A program made the translations under genes and the position numbers. A stretch of DNA of 64,000 nucleotides, taken from contig JAJXWP010000001.1 of assembly GCA_021781575.1 (NCBI GenBank), positions 62,001 to 126,000 on the forward strand. Direction: 5' to 3'. Below, piece by piece: positions 21,831 to 31,605 of the stretch. The first letter of the stretch is position 1. Each line of letters starts with the position of its first letter. The stretch comes from Pseudomonadota bacterium (GTDB taxonomy: Bacteria > Pseudomonadota > Alphaproteobacteria > Rhodospirillales > Magnetospirillaceae). Below the pieces are notes generated by a model, which was not told the DNA's origin, did not search any database, and saw only the letters and a program-made list of their open reading frames with translations.

Positions 21831-22207
21831 GCTGCTCCCCCCGACGGTCGATCGGCCTAGCCGATCTCCTAGCCCTCACTAGTTGGCTGATGATTAATAC
21901 TAATTCTACCAAATGGACTCGTCGAGACCGTTGACGGGAGTGACCTGCCCCGATTCATCCGTAGTTAGGACATCTCGGCAACAACTACTTGTGATGGCGT
22001 CGGCCACCGCGATGGGCTGGCCCGGGAGCCGACGAATTTCTGCCGACACGCAATCAAGCTCTTAAATCTTCATTAACTCAAAGCCTTGCAGGATCATCTT
22101 CGAAGGGGGTGGAAACATCAACTTTTGTAGTTGACGCTCGCCTCCGCGGCTTCTATTCGTTACGAAAAAGACATGGGGCAAGTCCCTTCGGGGCGCATTG
22201 GACGGCA
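21831..22207. promoter_or_regulatory. Divergent intergenic region between the chemoreceptor and the J-domain gene
   Basis: These 377 bp are AT-rich from about 21880 to 22090 and must hold the promoters of both flanking genes. A palindrome GATCGGC-CTA-GCCGATC at 21850-21866 lies 20 bp upstream of the chemoreceptor start and could be an operator or a leader hairpin. I could not pick a convincing -35/-10 pair. A GTG at 22109 opens the J-domain frame earlier, but without a spaced ribosome-binding site. Confidence 0.4.
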
Positions 22208-22879
22208 ATGACCAGCAACGTGTTGAAGCATTCCTACACCGTTCCCTGCGCCACCGCCTTCCGCCAGGCTGTCGAGGCCTTGGCGGCTCAGCGGAAAGTC
22301 AATGTCGGCGACTTGGCGCGCTCAATTCTTCTGGTGGTTCCGGCCGAGACCATCGCCGAATTTCCCGATCCGGGCGATCCGGCGCCCTCGGACCGCGAAA
22401 CCGTGGTGCTGAAATCGGGACCAGCGGAAGGCCGCCCCTGGCGCCGCAAGCCGCGCCTGCAGGTGCGCATGCCGCCAGGCTACGACATCCCGTTCATCCG
22501 CCGGGCTCTTGGCCTGGCCCTGGCGATGAATCGCGGCGAGCTCGCTGTTTCCGTGGCCGACGGCCGAATGCGGCCGGAACCGACGACGGAGACCAACGCC
22601 GACGAATCCACCGAGCTGGTAGAAATCAACGAAGAACTCGAACGCCTGCGCGCCATCGTCTCGGTGCTGGCCTTCGAACCGTTGCCCGACGGCATCCGCA
22701 GCCGCGGTGACGCCCTCCATATCCTGGGCTTTCCACCCAGTTCCTATCCCGATTCGCGGACACTGAAGGCGAAATTCCGCATGCTGGCGACCATTCACCA
22801 TCCTGACAGCCGGTATGGCAGCCATCAGCGCATGAGCCAGCTCAACCAGGCCATGGAATTCTTGCGAAGCAGCGGTTAG
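22208..22879 (+). CDS. J-domain (DnaJ-like) protein with unknown N-terminal region
   Basis: This protein of 223 residues has a C-terminal J-domain-like region: ALHILGFPPSSYPDSRTLKAKF, then the HPD tripeptide in TIHHPDSRYG, then SQLNQAMEFL. J domains stimulate Hsp70 ATPase. The first 150 residues match no domain I know; a QAVEALAAQRKVNVGDLARSILL segment looks helical. No Cys-rich or G/F region is present, so it is a class C-type co-chaperone at most. Start is uncertain: ATG 22208 gives a compact protein, GTG 22109 would add 33 residues. The TAG stop forms the first bases of a dispersed repeat. Confidence 0.75.
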   Translation: MTSNVLKHSYTVPCATAFRQAVEALAAQRKVNVGDLARSILLVVPAETIAEFPDPGDPAPSDRETVVLKSGPAEGRPWRRKPRLQVRMPPGYDIPFIRRALGLALAMNRGELAVSVADGRMRPEPTTETNADESTELVEINEELERLRAIVSVLAFEPLPDGIRSRGDALHILGFPPSSYPDSRTLKAKFRMLATIHHPDSRYGSHQRMSQLNQAMEFLRSSG

Positions 22880-22957
22880 TGGTCCGCCCCAGACGCTTGG
22901 TTCCCCAGCGCCTGGATCAGGCGGCCCACCAACTTATTGAATTGTGGTGAGAATTTG
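22877..22957 (+). repeat. Dispersed intergenic repeat, copy A
   Basis: These 81 bp match the 63369-63449 sequence at 68 of 81 positions without gaps. The core GGTTCCCCAGCG and the end TTGAATTGTGG are identical. A CGCCTG-GAT-CAGGCG hairpin lies at 22909-22923. The copy begins with the stop codon of the J-domain gene and precedes a bidirectional terminator. Confidence 0.75.
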
Positions 22958-23015
22958 ACGGATGGTGTGGGGGCCATCCGTCAGATCTTCACCGCTGGCA
23001 GTGGGCTTGGCGCAC

Positions 23016-23043
23016 AAAAAAGGGGGCGAAAGCCCCCTTTTTT
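23016..23043. terminator. Bidirectional intrinsic terminator
   Basis: Six A, GGGGGC, loop GAAA, GCCCCC, six T: a perfect GC stem with A/T tracts on both sides. It serves the J-domain gene on the plus strand and the BI-1 gene on the minus strand. Confidence 0.93.
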
Positions 23044-23065
23044 CGTTGGCGCGATTGGCGACCGC

Positions 23066-23812
23066 CTATTCCCGGCGATCACCGAAAAAACGCAGCAACA
23101 GGATGAACAGGTTGATGAAGTCGAGGTAAAGCGCCAGCGCGCCCATCACCGCCTTCTTGCTGGCAATCTCGCCGCCGTCGCCCACCCAGTACATTTCCTT
23201 GATCTTCTGGGTGTCCCATGCGGTCAACCCGGCAAAGATCAGCACGCCGGCCACTGACATGACAAATTGCAACTGGGTGCTGTGCAGGAAGATGTTGACC
23301 ACCGAGGCGATCACCAGCCCCCACAGGCCCATTACCAGGAAGCTGCCGAAGGCCGACAGGTTGCGCCGCGTGGTATACCCGTAAAGGCTCAACCCGGCGA
23401 AGGACGCGGCGGTAATGAAGAATACCCGAGTGATGCTGGTCGCCGTGTAGACGAAGAAGATCGATGACAGCGAAACACCCATCAGCCCCGCATAAAGCCA
23501 GAACAGGCCCTGCGCAGTGCTGGCCTGCATGCGGGCGATGCCGAAGCTCAGGGCCAGAACCAGCCCGAGCGGCGCCAGGGTGACCAGCCAGCCAAGCCCG
23601 GTCATCCCGACATGGCCATAGGGGCCGGCCTGGAAGAACAGGTGCCATAACGCCGGGGTGTTGGCCACGAGCGCCGCGGTCAGCCCGGTCAGGGCCAAGC
23701 CGGAAGCCATATAGTTGTATACGCGCAGCATGTACTGGCGCAGGCCGGCGTCGATCTGCCCGACCTCCGTCTGGCTCCGCATCCATGCGCTACGTTCCGT
23801 TTCGAACGCCAT
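23066..23812 (-). CDS. Bax inhibitor-1/YccA family inner-membrane protein
   Basis: This 248-residue protein has about seven membrane segments and the BI-1 hallmark end AWDTQKIKEMY...LALYLDFINLFILLLRFF. The family includes YccA, which modulates FtsH proteolysis in E. coli, and calcium-leak channels elsewhere; the function in this group is not firmly known. ATG at 23812 is preceded by GAGAGGA with six bases of spacing. It has its own terminator and lies 92 bp after the ABC permease gene on the same strand. Confidence 0.93.
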   Translation of the reverse strand: MAFETERSAWMRSQTEVGQIDAGLRQYMLRVYNYMASGLALTGLTAALVANTPALWHLFFQAGPYGHVGMTGLGWLVTLAPLGLVLALSFGIARMQASTAQGLFWLYAGLMGVSLSSIFFVYTATSITRVFFITAASFAGLSLYGYTTRRNLSAFGSFLVMGLWGLVIASVVNIFLHSTQLQFVMSVAGVLIFAGLTAWDTQKIKEMYWVGDGGEIASKKAVMGALALYLDFINLFILLLRFFGDRRE

Positions 23813-23904
23813 ATAGATCCTCTCGATGGAACTGAAGTCCGTGCGTAAATATGGCACGTGGGCACGGTTAATCAAGTCACTGCCGCCGGGGCCGGGGCCG
23901 AATG

Positions 23905-26444
23905 TCAGTCGTGGCGCAAATAGGGTGCCGGCTTCGCGCCGAGGGCACGGAGGGTTCCGGCCAGGCCGGCCGCCAGCACGGCGCCGACACTCCCCAGCAC
24001 GGTCAACGCCACCGGCCAGGGCATGAACTGCCAGTCGGTCTTCAGCACATGCGCCAACACGGCCCAGGCGGCGGCGCTGCCCAGGCCGGCAGCCACCAGG
24101 CCGGTCACCCCTCCCAGCAGAACGTATTCCAGCAGCAGGGCCCGCAGCAGGTCGGCCCGCCGTGCCCCCAGCACCTTGAGCAGGACCGCCTCGCGGATCC
24201 GCTGACGCTGTCCGGCGGCAATGGCGCCGGACAGAACCAGCATGCCGGCGGCCAGCGTTACCGCGGCAGCGGCGCGGATCGCCGCACCGGCGCCGGCAAT
24301 CACCCGGCGCACCTGGTCCAGCGCTTCCTTGACCCGGATCGATGACACGTTGGGCAAGGCGGCCGTCACCGCCCGTTCCACCGAGCCGTCCGCGCCGGGC
24401 GGAGCCTGCACGGTGGCGATGACGCTGCACGGTGCGCCGGCCAGGGCATCGGGCGACAGGATGAAGGTGAAGTTCATGGCCAGCGTCGACCAGTCAATTT
24501 CCCGCAAATTGGCCACGCGGGCGGTGATCTCGCGGCCGAGGACATTGACCGTGATGCTCTGGCCCAGCTTGAGCCCGAAGCCTTTGGCGATGCCGGCGTC
24601 GAGCGAGACCAGCGGCGGCCCATGGTAGTCGGCCGGCCACCAGTCGCCGGCAACCACGCGGGCATCATCGGGACGCGTCGCCGCCGTGGTCAGGCCTCGA
24701 TCGCCGCGCACCGCCCATTGCGCCGCCGGAGCGATCGCCGCCTGTTCGACCGGAACGCCGTTGATGCGGGTGATGCGCCCGCGGATCATCGCTGCCCGCT
24801 TGGCCAGGCGGCCTCCCGCCGCAGTCACGGCGCGCTCGAATCGCGCCACCTGATCCGGCTGGATGTCGATGAAGAAGAAGGTGGGCGCTCGTTCGGGCAG
24901 GCGCTGATCCACCTGCCGCGACAGATTGGCCTGGACCAGCGCCACCGCGACCAGCACGGTCAAACCCAGTCCCAAGGACGGCACGATCCCGCGTGCCGGC
25001 GCCCCGGGCCGATAGAGACTGGAAAGGGCCAGCCGCAGGGCCAGCCAGCCGGCGCCGCCGCTTTCCGGCGCCGCCGCCCGCCGGTGGGCAGCCGATCGGG
25101 CCAGGGTCACCAACCCGATGCCGCAACCGGCAAATACCGCCAGTGTCGCGGCCGCACTGCCGACGAACCAGGCGGCCAGCGGACGATCCACCGCCGAAAC
25201 GATGGCCAGGGCGGCCAGAGCGCCCCCGGCCGCCGCCGCCGCCGCCATGGCGGCTCCTCTCGGCCGGGGGCGGTCAGGCGCCACGATGTCGCGGAACAGG
25301 ACGGCGGCCGGCACCTCCGCCGCACTGGCCAGCGGCCAGCTGGCAAAAGCCAGCGCGGTCAGGCCGCCGAAAGCGGCGGCCAGGCCCAGGGGCCAAGGAT
25401 AGATGCCGAGATGGGCGGCCACCGGCAACCGGTTGCCAAGGGCGGTAACCAGCCCCCAGGGTAGAGCGGCACCGACCGCCAGGCCGAGGGCGATGCCCGA
25501 CCCGGCCAGCGCCGCCACCTGCAGGAAACAGGCCGACAGGATCAGCCGACGCGATGCGCCGAGGCACTTCAGGGTCGCGATGCCAGCGACCCGGCTGTCG
25601 AGGAAGGCCCGTACCCCGTTGGCCACCCCGATGCCGCCCACCAGCAGCGCGGCAAGGCCGACCAGGGTGAGAAACAGCGTCATATTGTCGAGAAAGCGCT
25701 TGACCCCCGGCGCCGCATCGCCGCTATCGCGGAATTGCCAGCCGGCATCAGGAAAGCGCCGTTCGACGGCCCGGCGGAATGTCGCCGCGGTGACACCCGG
25801 GTTCAGTTTCACCAGCACGGCGTGACGAACCAGACTGCCCGGCTGCACCAGGCCGGTATCGCTCAAGGCCCGGCGGTCGATCAGCAGGCGAGGCCCCAGG
25901 GAAAAGATCGTGGCGACGCGGTCCGGCTCGCCCGTAATGGTCGCCCGCAGAACGAAAGAGGCGTCGCCGACGCTCAGCCGGTCGCCCAGCTTGAGCCCCA
26001 GGCGATCCAGCAGATTGGCGTCGGCTGCCGCGCCCCAGGCGCCGTCGCGCCACCCCAGCGCCTGGTCGCGCGGTTGCTCCGGGGCCAGGTCCAGACGACC
26101 GTACAGGGGATAATGCCCGTCGACCCCCTTCAGTTCCACCAGGGTTTGCGCCGTGGCGTCACCCCGCCGGGCCATGGCCCGCATCTCGACGAGATGCGAC
26201 AACACCCCGTAGCGCCCCAGGAAACCTGCTTCCTCTGCCGTCGGTTCACGATAGGTCAGGCGCAGCTCCGCATCGCCACCCAACAGCGCCCGCGCATCCT
26301 CGGCCAAGGCGCGCCGCAAGCCGGCATCAAGAGAAGCGACGGCGGCGATCGCCGCCACGCCGAGGGCGAGACAGGCCGCCACCGTGCCGATCCCCCGAAG
26401 GCTACCGCGCAGCTCGCGGCACGCCAGGCGAAACGCGAGGCCGA

Positions 26445-26448
<4 letters not shown>
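23905..26448 (-). CDS. ABC exporter permease, FtsX/MacB type (YbbP-like)
   Basis: This protein of 847 residues has an N-terminal membrane anchor (LACRELRGSLRGIGTVAACLALGVAAIAAVASL), a large periplasmic domain, and two FtsX-type permease blocks. These comprise a middle group of helices around residues 260-480 and a C-terminal group ending LGAKPAPYLRHD. It fits the YbbP-like permeases encoded next to tesA in many proteobacteria, presumed to export or extract lipidic or toxic substrates. Start ATG 26448 overlaps the ATPase gene stop (ATGA). No accessory periplasmic adaptor is encoded here. Confidence 0.9.
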
Positions 26449-27218
<770 letters not shown>

Positions 27219-27244
27219 GCGGTCCCTTGCGCTCGTACGTCGAC

Positions 27245-27272
27245 TCATTCGGATAGTGCGCCATCCGAATGA
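27245..27272. repeat. 10-bp perfect inverted repeat in the ybbA-like/tesA intergenic region
   Basis: TCATTCGGAT (27245-27254) and its exact complement (27263-27272) flank an 8-base loop 27 bp upstream of the ATPase start. It may be an operator or a hairpin in the ATPase leader. Confidence 0.55.
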
Positions 27273-27298
27273 ATCGAAGTACCATCTTTCAAGCGTTA

Positions 27299-27349
27299 GT
27301 GTGATGACGCCGATGTTTGCCGCAAGATCAAACATCGGCGTCATCACAC
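27299..27349. repeat. 20-bp perfect inverted repeat covering the tesA-like start
   Basis: Arms 27299-27318 and 27330-27349 are exact complements around an 11-base loop. The left arm contains the ATG codons at 27304 and 27313, which are the only plausible starts of the downstream esterase gene. In mRNA the start would be locked in a very stable stem. Confidence 0.85.
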
Positions 27350-27999
27350 GGCAGGCGTGGTGGGCATATGGTCTGCTCAGCCTGTTTGTCAACTTGACCG
27401 CCGAGCCCGCCATGGCCGCCGACCCAATCCGCCTGCTCGCCTTCGGGGACAGCCTGACCGCCGGCTACAACCTGCCCGCCGGGGATGCTTTTCCGGCGAA
27501 GCTGGAGGCGGCGCTGCGGGCTCGCGGCTATGTCGTCCGCGTGATCAATGCCGGCGTTTCAGGCGACACTTCGGCCGGCGGGCGGGCACGGCTCGACTGG
27601 ACTTTGGCCGATCGGCCGGACTATGCCGTCGTCGAACTGGGTGCCAACGATGCCTTGCGAGGCATCGACCCCAAGATCACCGCGGCCAATCTGGATGCCA
27701 TCCTCTCGGTCCTCCGGCAACGGGGCGTCAAGGTGCTGCTGGCCGGCATGTTGGCACCGCGCAACATGGGCGCCGCTTATGTGCGGGAATTCGATGCGAT
27801 CTATCCGCGTCTGGCCAGGACCCACGATGTGCCACTCTATCCGTTCTTTCTCGAAGGCGTGGCGTTGCGGCGGGATCTGACCCAGCCGGACGGCATGCAC
27901 CCCAATGCGCAGGGCGTCGAGGTCGTTGTACGGGGCATCCTACCGGCGGTGGAAAGGCTGATCGGACCGCCACCTCCAGCCGCCAGGGAGGCGCCATGA
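27304..27999 (+). CDS. tesA: Exported SGNH/GDSL esterase, TesA-like (acyl-CoA thioesterase I/arylesterase)
   Basis: The mature part carries all SGNH blocks: FGDSLTAGYNLP (nucleophile Ser), the oxyanion Gly in NAGVSGDT, GANDALRG, and DGMHPNAQG (Asp and His). It should hydrolyse acyl esters or thioesters in the periplasm. The signal peptide appears to be MTPMFAARSNIGVITRQAWWAYGLLSLFVNLTAEPAMA in two parts: basic, then hydrophobic, with cleavage at AMA/AD. The start is ATG 27304 or 27313, both inside the inverted repeat; no later ATG, GTG or TTG precedes the hydrophobic core, and no good ribosome-binding site is visible. The end overlaps the FIST gene. Confidence 0.85.
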   Translation: MTPMFAARSNIGVITRQAWWAYGLLSLFVNLTAEPAMAADPIRLLAFGDSLTAGYNLPAGDAFPAKLEAALRARGYVVRVINAGVSGDTSAGGRARLDWTLADRPDYAVVELGANDALRGIDPKITAANLDAILSVLRQRGVKVLLAGMLAPRNMGAAYVREFDAIYPRLARTHDVPLYPFFLEGVALRRDLTQPDGMHPNAQGVEVVVRGILPAVERLIGPPPPAAREAP

Positions 28000-29132
28000 G
28001 TATCTCGACGACCGTCGCCATGACCGCCGCTCAGGCCAGCGGCGAACATTGGGGCCTGGCCGCCAAGAGCTGCGTCGAACGCCTGGGTCCGCTGCCCGAT
28101 GGGGCCAATCTCGGGCTGCTTTATGTTACCGAGGCGTTCGCCGACGACCTGTCTTCCATCCTCACCTTCCTGCGTGAGACGACGCCCGTCTCCGACTGGC
28201 TGGGAGGGGTCGGCTATGCCGTCTTCGGTCCCGATGGCGAGGTGCGTGATGGCAAGGCGATGGCCATCCTTGTCGCCCGGGTGCCGCCCGGCGCCGTGCA
28301 TGCCTTCGAAGCCTTCGAACCTTCACAGCGGGACAGCTTCCTTGCCGAGCATGGCGAGTGGCTGAAACACCAGCACGCGGTCACCGGCCTGGTCCATGGC
28401 GACCCCCAGGAACCGCAGATTGCCGAGATGGTCGCCGGCTTGAGCGAATCGGCCCAGGCCTTCCTGGTCGGAGGGCTGACGGCGGCCAGCGAGACGCCGG
28501 CGCAAGTATGCGGCCGGGTCAACGGATCGGGGCTGTCGGGCGGCCTGTTCGGCGACGACATTCGCCTTGCCACCGGCATGTCCCAGGGCTGCACCCCCAT
28601 CGGCGGGCCGCATCGGGCGACCGAGGTGGTGGACAACGTGATCATGACGCTCGACGGTCGCCCGGCCCTCGAGGTGCTGAAGCGGGAAGCCGGCGACATC
28701 ATCGCCCGCGACCTCCACAAGGCGGCCGGCTATATCCACATCGCCCTGCCGGTGGCCGGCTCGGACAACCACGACTACGTGGTCCGCTCGCTGCTGGGCA
28801 TCGATCCCAAGCGCGGCTGGCTGGCGGTGGGCGAGCATCTGGTCACCGGCGATACGGTGATGTTCGTCCGGCGCGACGCCAATACCGCGCAAAAGGAGTT
28901 CCGCCGCATGCTGGCCGGCCTGGCGAAACGGCTCGCCGGGGAAACGGTCAAGGGTGGCGTCTACGTATCCTGCGTGGCCCGCGGCGCCCATATGTTCGGG
29001 CAAAACGGCCGCGAACTGGAGATGATCCGCGAAAGTCTGGGCAACTTTCCCCTGGTGGGCTTTTCCGCCGCCGGCGAGATCTGCTACGACCGCCTCTACG
29101 GCTTTACCGGGGTGTTGGCACTGTTCCTGTGA
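27996..29132 (+). CDS. FIST N- and C-domain sensory protein
   Basis: This protein of 378 residues matches the FIST family in its N-terminal region (GLLYVTEAFADDLSSILTFLRETTPVSDWLGGVGYAVFG) and in its C-terminal end (GGVYVSCVARG, LVGFSAAGEICYDRLYGFTGVLALF). FIST domains are thought to sense small ligands, possibly amino acids, and are usually linked to signalling modules; this one is stand-alone, without kinase or cyclase parts. The ATG at 27996 has AGGGAGG upstream and overlaps the tesA stop (ATGA), so it is translated with the esterase. Confidence 0.88.
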   Translation: MSISTTVAMTAAQASGEHWGLAAKSCVERLGPLPDGANLGLLYVTEAFADDLSSILTFLRETTPVSDWLGGVGYAVFGPDGEVRDGKAMAILVARVPPGAVHAFEAFEPSQRDSFLAEHGEWLKHQHAVTGLVHGDPQEPQIAEMVAGLSESAQAFLVGGLTAASETPAQVCGRVNGSGLSGGLFGDDIRLATGMSQGCTPIGGPHRATEVVDNVIMTLDGRPALEVLKREAGDIIARDLHKAAGYIHIALPVAGSDNHDYVVRSLLGIDPKRGWLAVGEHLVTGDTVMFVRRDANTAQKEFRRMLAGLAKRLAGETVKGGVYVSCVARGAHMFGQNGRELEMIRESLGNFPLVGFSAAGEICYDRLYGFTGVLALFL

Positions 29133-29155
29133 CCTGATCTTGGTGGGGGCGCCCC

Positions 29156-29698
29156 ATGATTCGCCTGTTCGTCGGTATTCCCCTTCCGCCGTCGCTGCGA
29201 CGGCAGCTCGGCAGCTTCGCCGCCGGCATCCCCAACGCCCGCTGGACGCCGGAGGAAAACCTGCACCTGACCTTGCGTTTCATCGGCGAAGTCGACGAGA
29301 CGACGGCCGGCGCGGTGCACGACGCCCTGGCCGAATTGCAGGCTCCCGCCTTCACCATGACGGTGGGCGGCTGCGGCACCTTCGAAGGCGGGCGGCGGCC
29401 GGTCACCCTATGGCTGGGGGTCGAGCGCCAGCCGGCGCTGGTGCGGCTGCGCGACAAGGTGGAATCAGCGCTGGTAAGGGTCGGGCTGCCGGCGGAAAGC
29501 CGGCGCTTCCAGCCCCATATCACCCTGGCCCGTATGAAGGATCCACCCTTGCCTAAGCTCCACGCCTTCGTCGCCGGCCATAACCTGTTCCATGACAGCG
29601 TTCCGGTAACGAGCTTCGTCCTGTTTTCCAGCCATCTCGGCCGCGGCGAACCGATCTATACGGCCGAGGCGGAGTACCCGCTCACGGCCGATAGCTGA
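29156..29698 (+). CDS. thpR: RNA 2',3'-cyclic phosphodiesterase (LigT/ThpR family)
   Basis: This 180-residue protein has the two HxTx catalytic motifs of the 2H phosphoesterases: HLTL at 37-40 and HITL at 121-124. The start MIRLFVGIPLP is typical. The enzyme opens 2',3'-cyclic phosphates on RNA ends; some members ligate tRNA halves in vitro. It lies 23 bp behind the FIST gene. Its 3' end overlaps the convergent sugar-dehydrogenase gene by 17 bp. Confidence 0.93.
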   Translation: MIRLFVGIPLPPSLRRQLGSFAAGIPNARWTPEENLHLTLRFIGEVDETTAGAVHDALAELQAPAFTMTVGGCGTFEGGRRPVTLWLGVERQPALVRLRDKVESALVRVGLPAESRRFQPHITLARMKDPPLPKLHAFVAGHNLFHDSVPVTSFVLFSSHLGRGEPIYTAEAEYPLTADS

Positions 29699-30914
29699 TC
29701 CGCCACACCGTCTGTCCGGCGTCGTCGGCCAGCAGCAGGCTACCGTCCTTGGCCACCGCCAGGCCGACCGGACGGCCCCAGACCTTGGCCGGCGATCCGG
29801 CGTCGAGACGGAAGCCGGTGGCGAACACCTGATAGGCCTTCGCCGGCTTGCCGCCGGTGAAATGCACCCGTACCACCATGTAGCCGGTGGGCCGGGAAGA
29901 ATTCCACGAGCCATGCAAGGCGACGAATGCGTCGCCGCGGTATTCCGCGGGAAACTGCCCGGCGTCGTAGAACACCAACCCCAGCGGTGCCGAGTGGGAG
30001 CGGAACAGCAGATCCGGCACAATCGCCCGGCGTACCAGGTCGGGCCGCTTGTCGGCGAAGCCCGGCTGCGGGTGACCGCCCAGATAGCTGTAGGGCCAGC
30101 CGTAGAAACCGCCGTCGCGCAGATGGACCAGGTAATCGGGGACCAGGCCGTCGCCCAGGCCGTCGCGTTCGTTGACCACCGCCCACAGTTCGTCGGTGCC
30201 GGGGCGGAAGGCGATGCCCACCGGATTGCGCAGACCGGAAGCGAAGGTCCGCTGGCCGGAGCCATCGACCGCGAACTCCTGGACGGTGGCCCGCGGCGCC
30301 TTCTCTTCGGCGATGTTGGAACGCGAGCCGACGGCGACGAAAAGACGGTCACCTCCGGGGGAGAACACGAGGTTGCGGGTCCAGTGGCCGCCGCCATCGC
30401 CGAGCGCATGCGGCCGCGTCACCGCCTCGGGCGGGCCTTCGGCGACGGTCTGGCCCGGCCGGTAACGAAGCCGCCAGACTCCCCGCACATCACCGACATA
30501 AAGATAGCCGCCGTGGAACGCCATGCCGTGCGGCCGGTCGAAACCTTCGGCGAACGTGGTCCTGAGGTCCGCCCGGCCACCGCCGGCGCTGTCGCGCAGC
30601 AGGATGATCCGGCCGGGCTGCGACTCGGCCAGGAAGACGTCGCCGTTGGGGGCGACGGCCAGCCAGCGCGCATCATCGAGACCCTCAGCGAACAAGGCGG
30701 CATGAAACCCGGGCGGCAGCTTCAGGCCGGCGCCGTGCGGCCGGGGAATCACCTCGGGCGGATTGCCGACGCTGGGCGTCGCATGGGGCGGCGGAAGAGC
30801 GGCCGCGTCGATGGAGATCTCGTCCCCCGGCTGCGGGCTTTTCGCCCGGGCCGGGGAAATGGCAAAAGCGGAAAGAACGATCAAGAGGACGATCGGGCCG
30901 GCGGTAAGTCGCAT
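29682..30914 (-). CDS. Exported PQQ-dependent sugar dehydrogenase-like beta-propeller (sorbosone dehydrogenase family)
   Basis: This 410-residue protein has a signal peptide ending SPARA (about residue 24) and a six-bladed propeller with DNA-level repeats such as VAPNGDVFLAE, FSPGGDRLFVAVGS, GLRNPVGIAF and ALHGSWNSSRPTGY. It belongs to the soluble glucose/L-sorbosone dehydrogenase family, which use PQQ in the periplasm. No PQQ biosynthesis genes are in the window, so actual cofactor use is not shown. It lies 41 bp upstream of the grpE stop on the same strand and is not evidently part of a pathway here. Confidence 0.85.
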   Translation of the reverse strand: MRLTAGPIVLLIVLSAFAISPARAKSPQPGDEISIDAAALPPPHATPSVGNPPEVIPRPHGAGLKLPPGFHAALFAEGLDDARWLAVAPNGDVFLAESQPGRIILLRDSAGGGRADLRTTFAEGFDRPHGMAFHGGYLYVGDVRGVWRLRYRPGQTVAEGPPEAVTRPHALGDGGGHWTRNLVFSPGGDRLFVAVGSRSNIAEEKAPRATVQEFAVDGSGQRTFASGLRNPVGIAFRPGTDELWAVVNERDGLGDGLVPDYLVHLRDGGFYGWPYSYLGGHPQPGFADKRPDLVRRAIVPDLLFRSHSAPLGLVFYDAGQFPAEYRGDAFVALHGSWNSSRPTGYMVVRVHFTGGKPAKAYQVFATGFRLDAGSPAKVWGRPVGLAVAKDGSLLLADDAGQTVWRISYRP

Positions 30915-30955
30915 GGTGCCCCCTCGTAGTCCGCTCCGGACGCTTGGGCCTCGAG

Positions 30956-31588
30956 TCAGGCGGTGGTATCCACCCCGGCGTCACCGGGTTGTGGTTTCGG
31001 GCCACCCTTGGATACCCCCACCATCGCCTCGCGCAGCAGGCGATCATGGATGGTGTAGCCGGCTTGCATCTCCAGCACCACGGTCCCGGCCGGCTGGCTG
31101 GGGTCTTCGACCTCCATCATCGCCTGATGCAGATGGGGATCGAATCGCTTGCCGAGGGCGAGGACGCGCTTGATACCGTGCCGTTCGAGGGCGGACAACA
31201 GCGAACGCTCGGTCAGCTCGACGCCTTCCGCCAGCTTTTGCGCCAAGGCGTCGCTGCCGAGAGATTCGGCGGGAATGCTGTCCAGCGCCCGCCGCAGGTT
31301 GTCGGCCACCGGCAGCATATCCTTGGCGAAGGACGACATGGCGTATTTGCCGCGGTCTTCGGCTTGCTGCTCGAGGCGGCGGCGAACGTTCTCGGTTTCC
31401 GCCATGGCGCGCAGCAGCTGGTCCTTGAGCCTGGCCAGCTCGGCCTCCAGCTCGGCCTCGCGCGGGGTGACCGTCGGTGACGGTTCGACCGCCTGGTGGC
31501 TTGCCTCGTCGCCGGCCGCGGCGAGCGGCACTTCGGCGGCATCGGTGGCGGGAGGGGTTGCGGGGGTCTGGTTGTTATCTTGGTTCAT
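30956..31588 (-). CDS. grpE: Nucleotide exchange factor GrpE
   Basis: This protein of 210 residues has an acidic disordered N-terminus, a long dimerising helix (ELEAELARLKDQLLRAMAETENVRRRLEQQ) and the C-terminal beta-wing signature GYTIHDRLLREAMVGVSKG. It releases ADP from DnaK. It follows hrcA by 17 bp, so the two form an hrcA-grpE operon; dnaK and dnaJ are not in the window. Confidence 0.96.
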   Translation of the reverse strand: MNQDNNQTPATPPATDAAEVPLAAAGDEASHQAVEPSPTVTPREAELEAELARLKDQLLRAMAETENVRRRLEQQAEDRGKYAMSSFAKDMLPVADNLRRALDSIPAESLGSDALAQKLAEGVELTERSLLSALERHGIKRVLALGKRFDPHLHQAMMEVEDPSQPAGTVVLEMQAGYTIHDRLLREAMVGVSKGGPKPQPGDAGVDTTA

Positions 31589-31605
31589 GGGGTCCCTTCA
31601 CAGTC

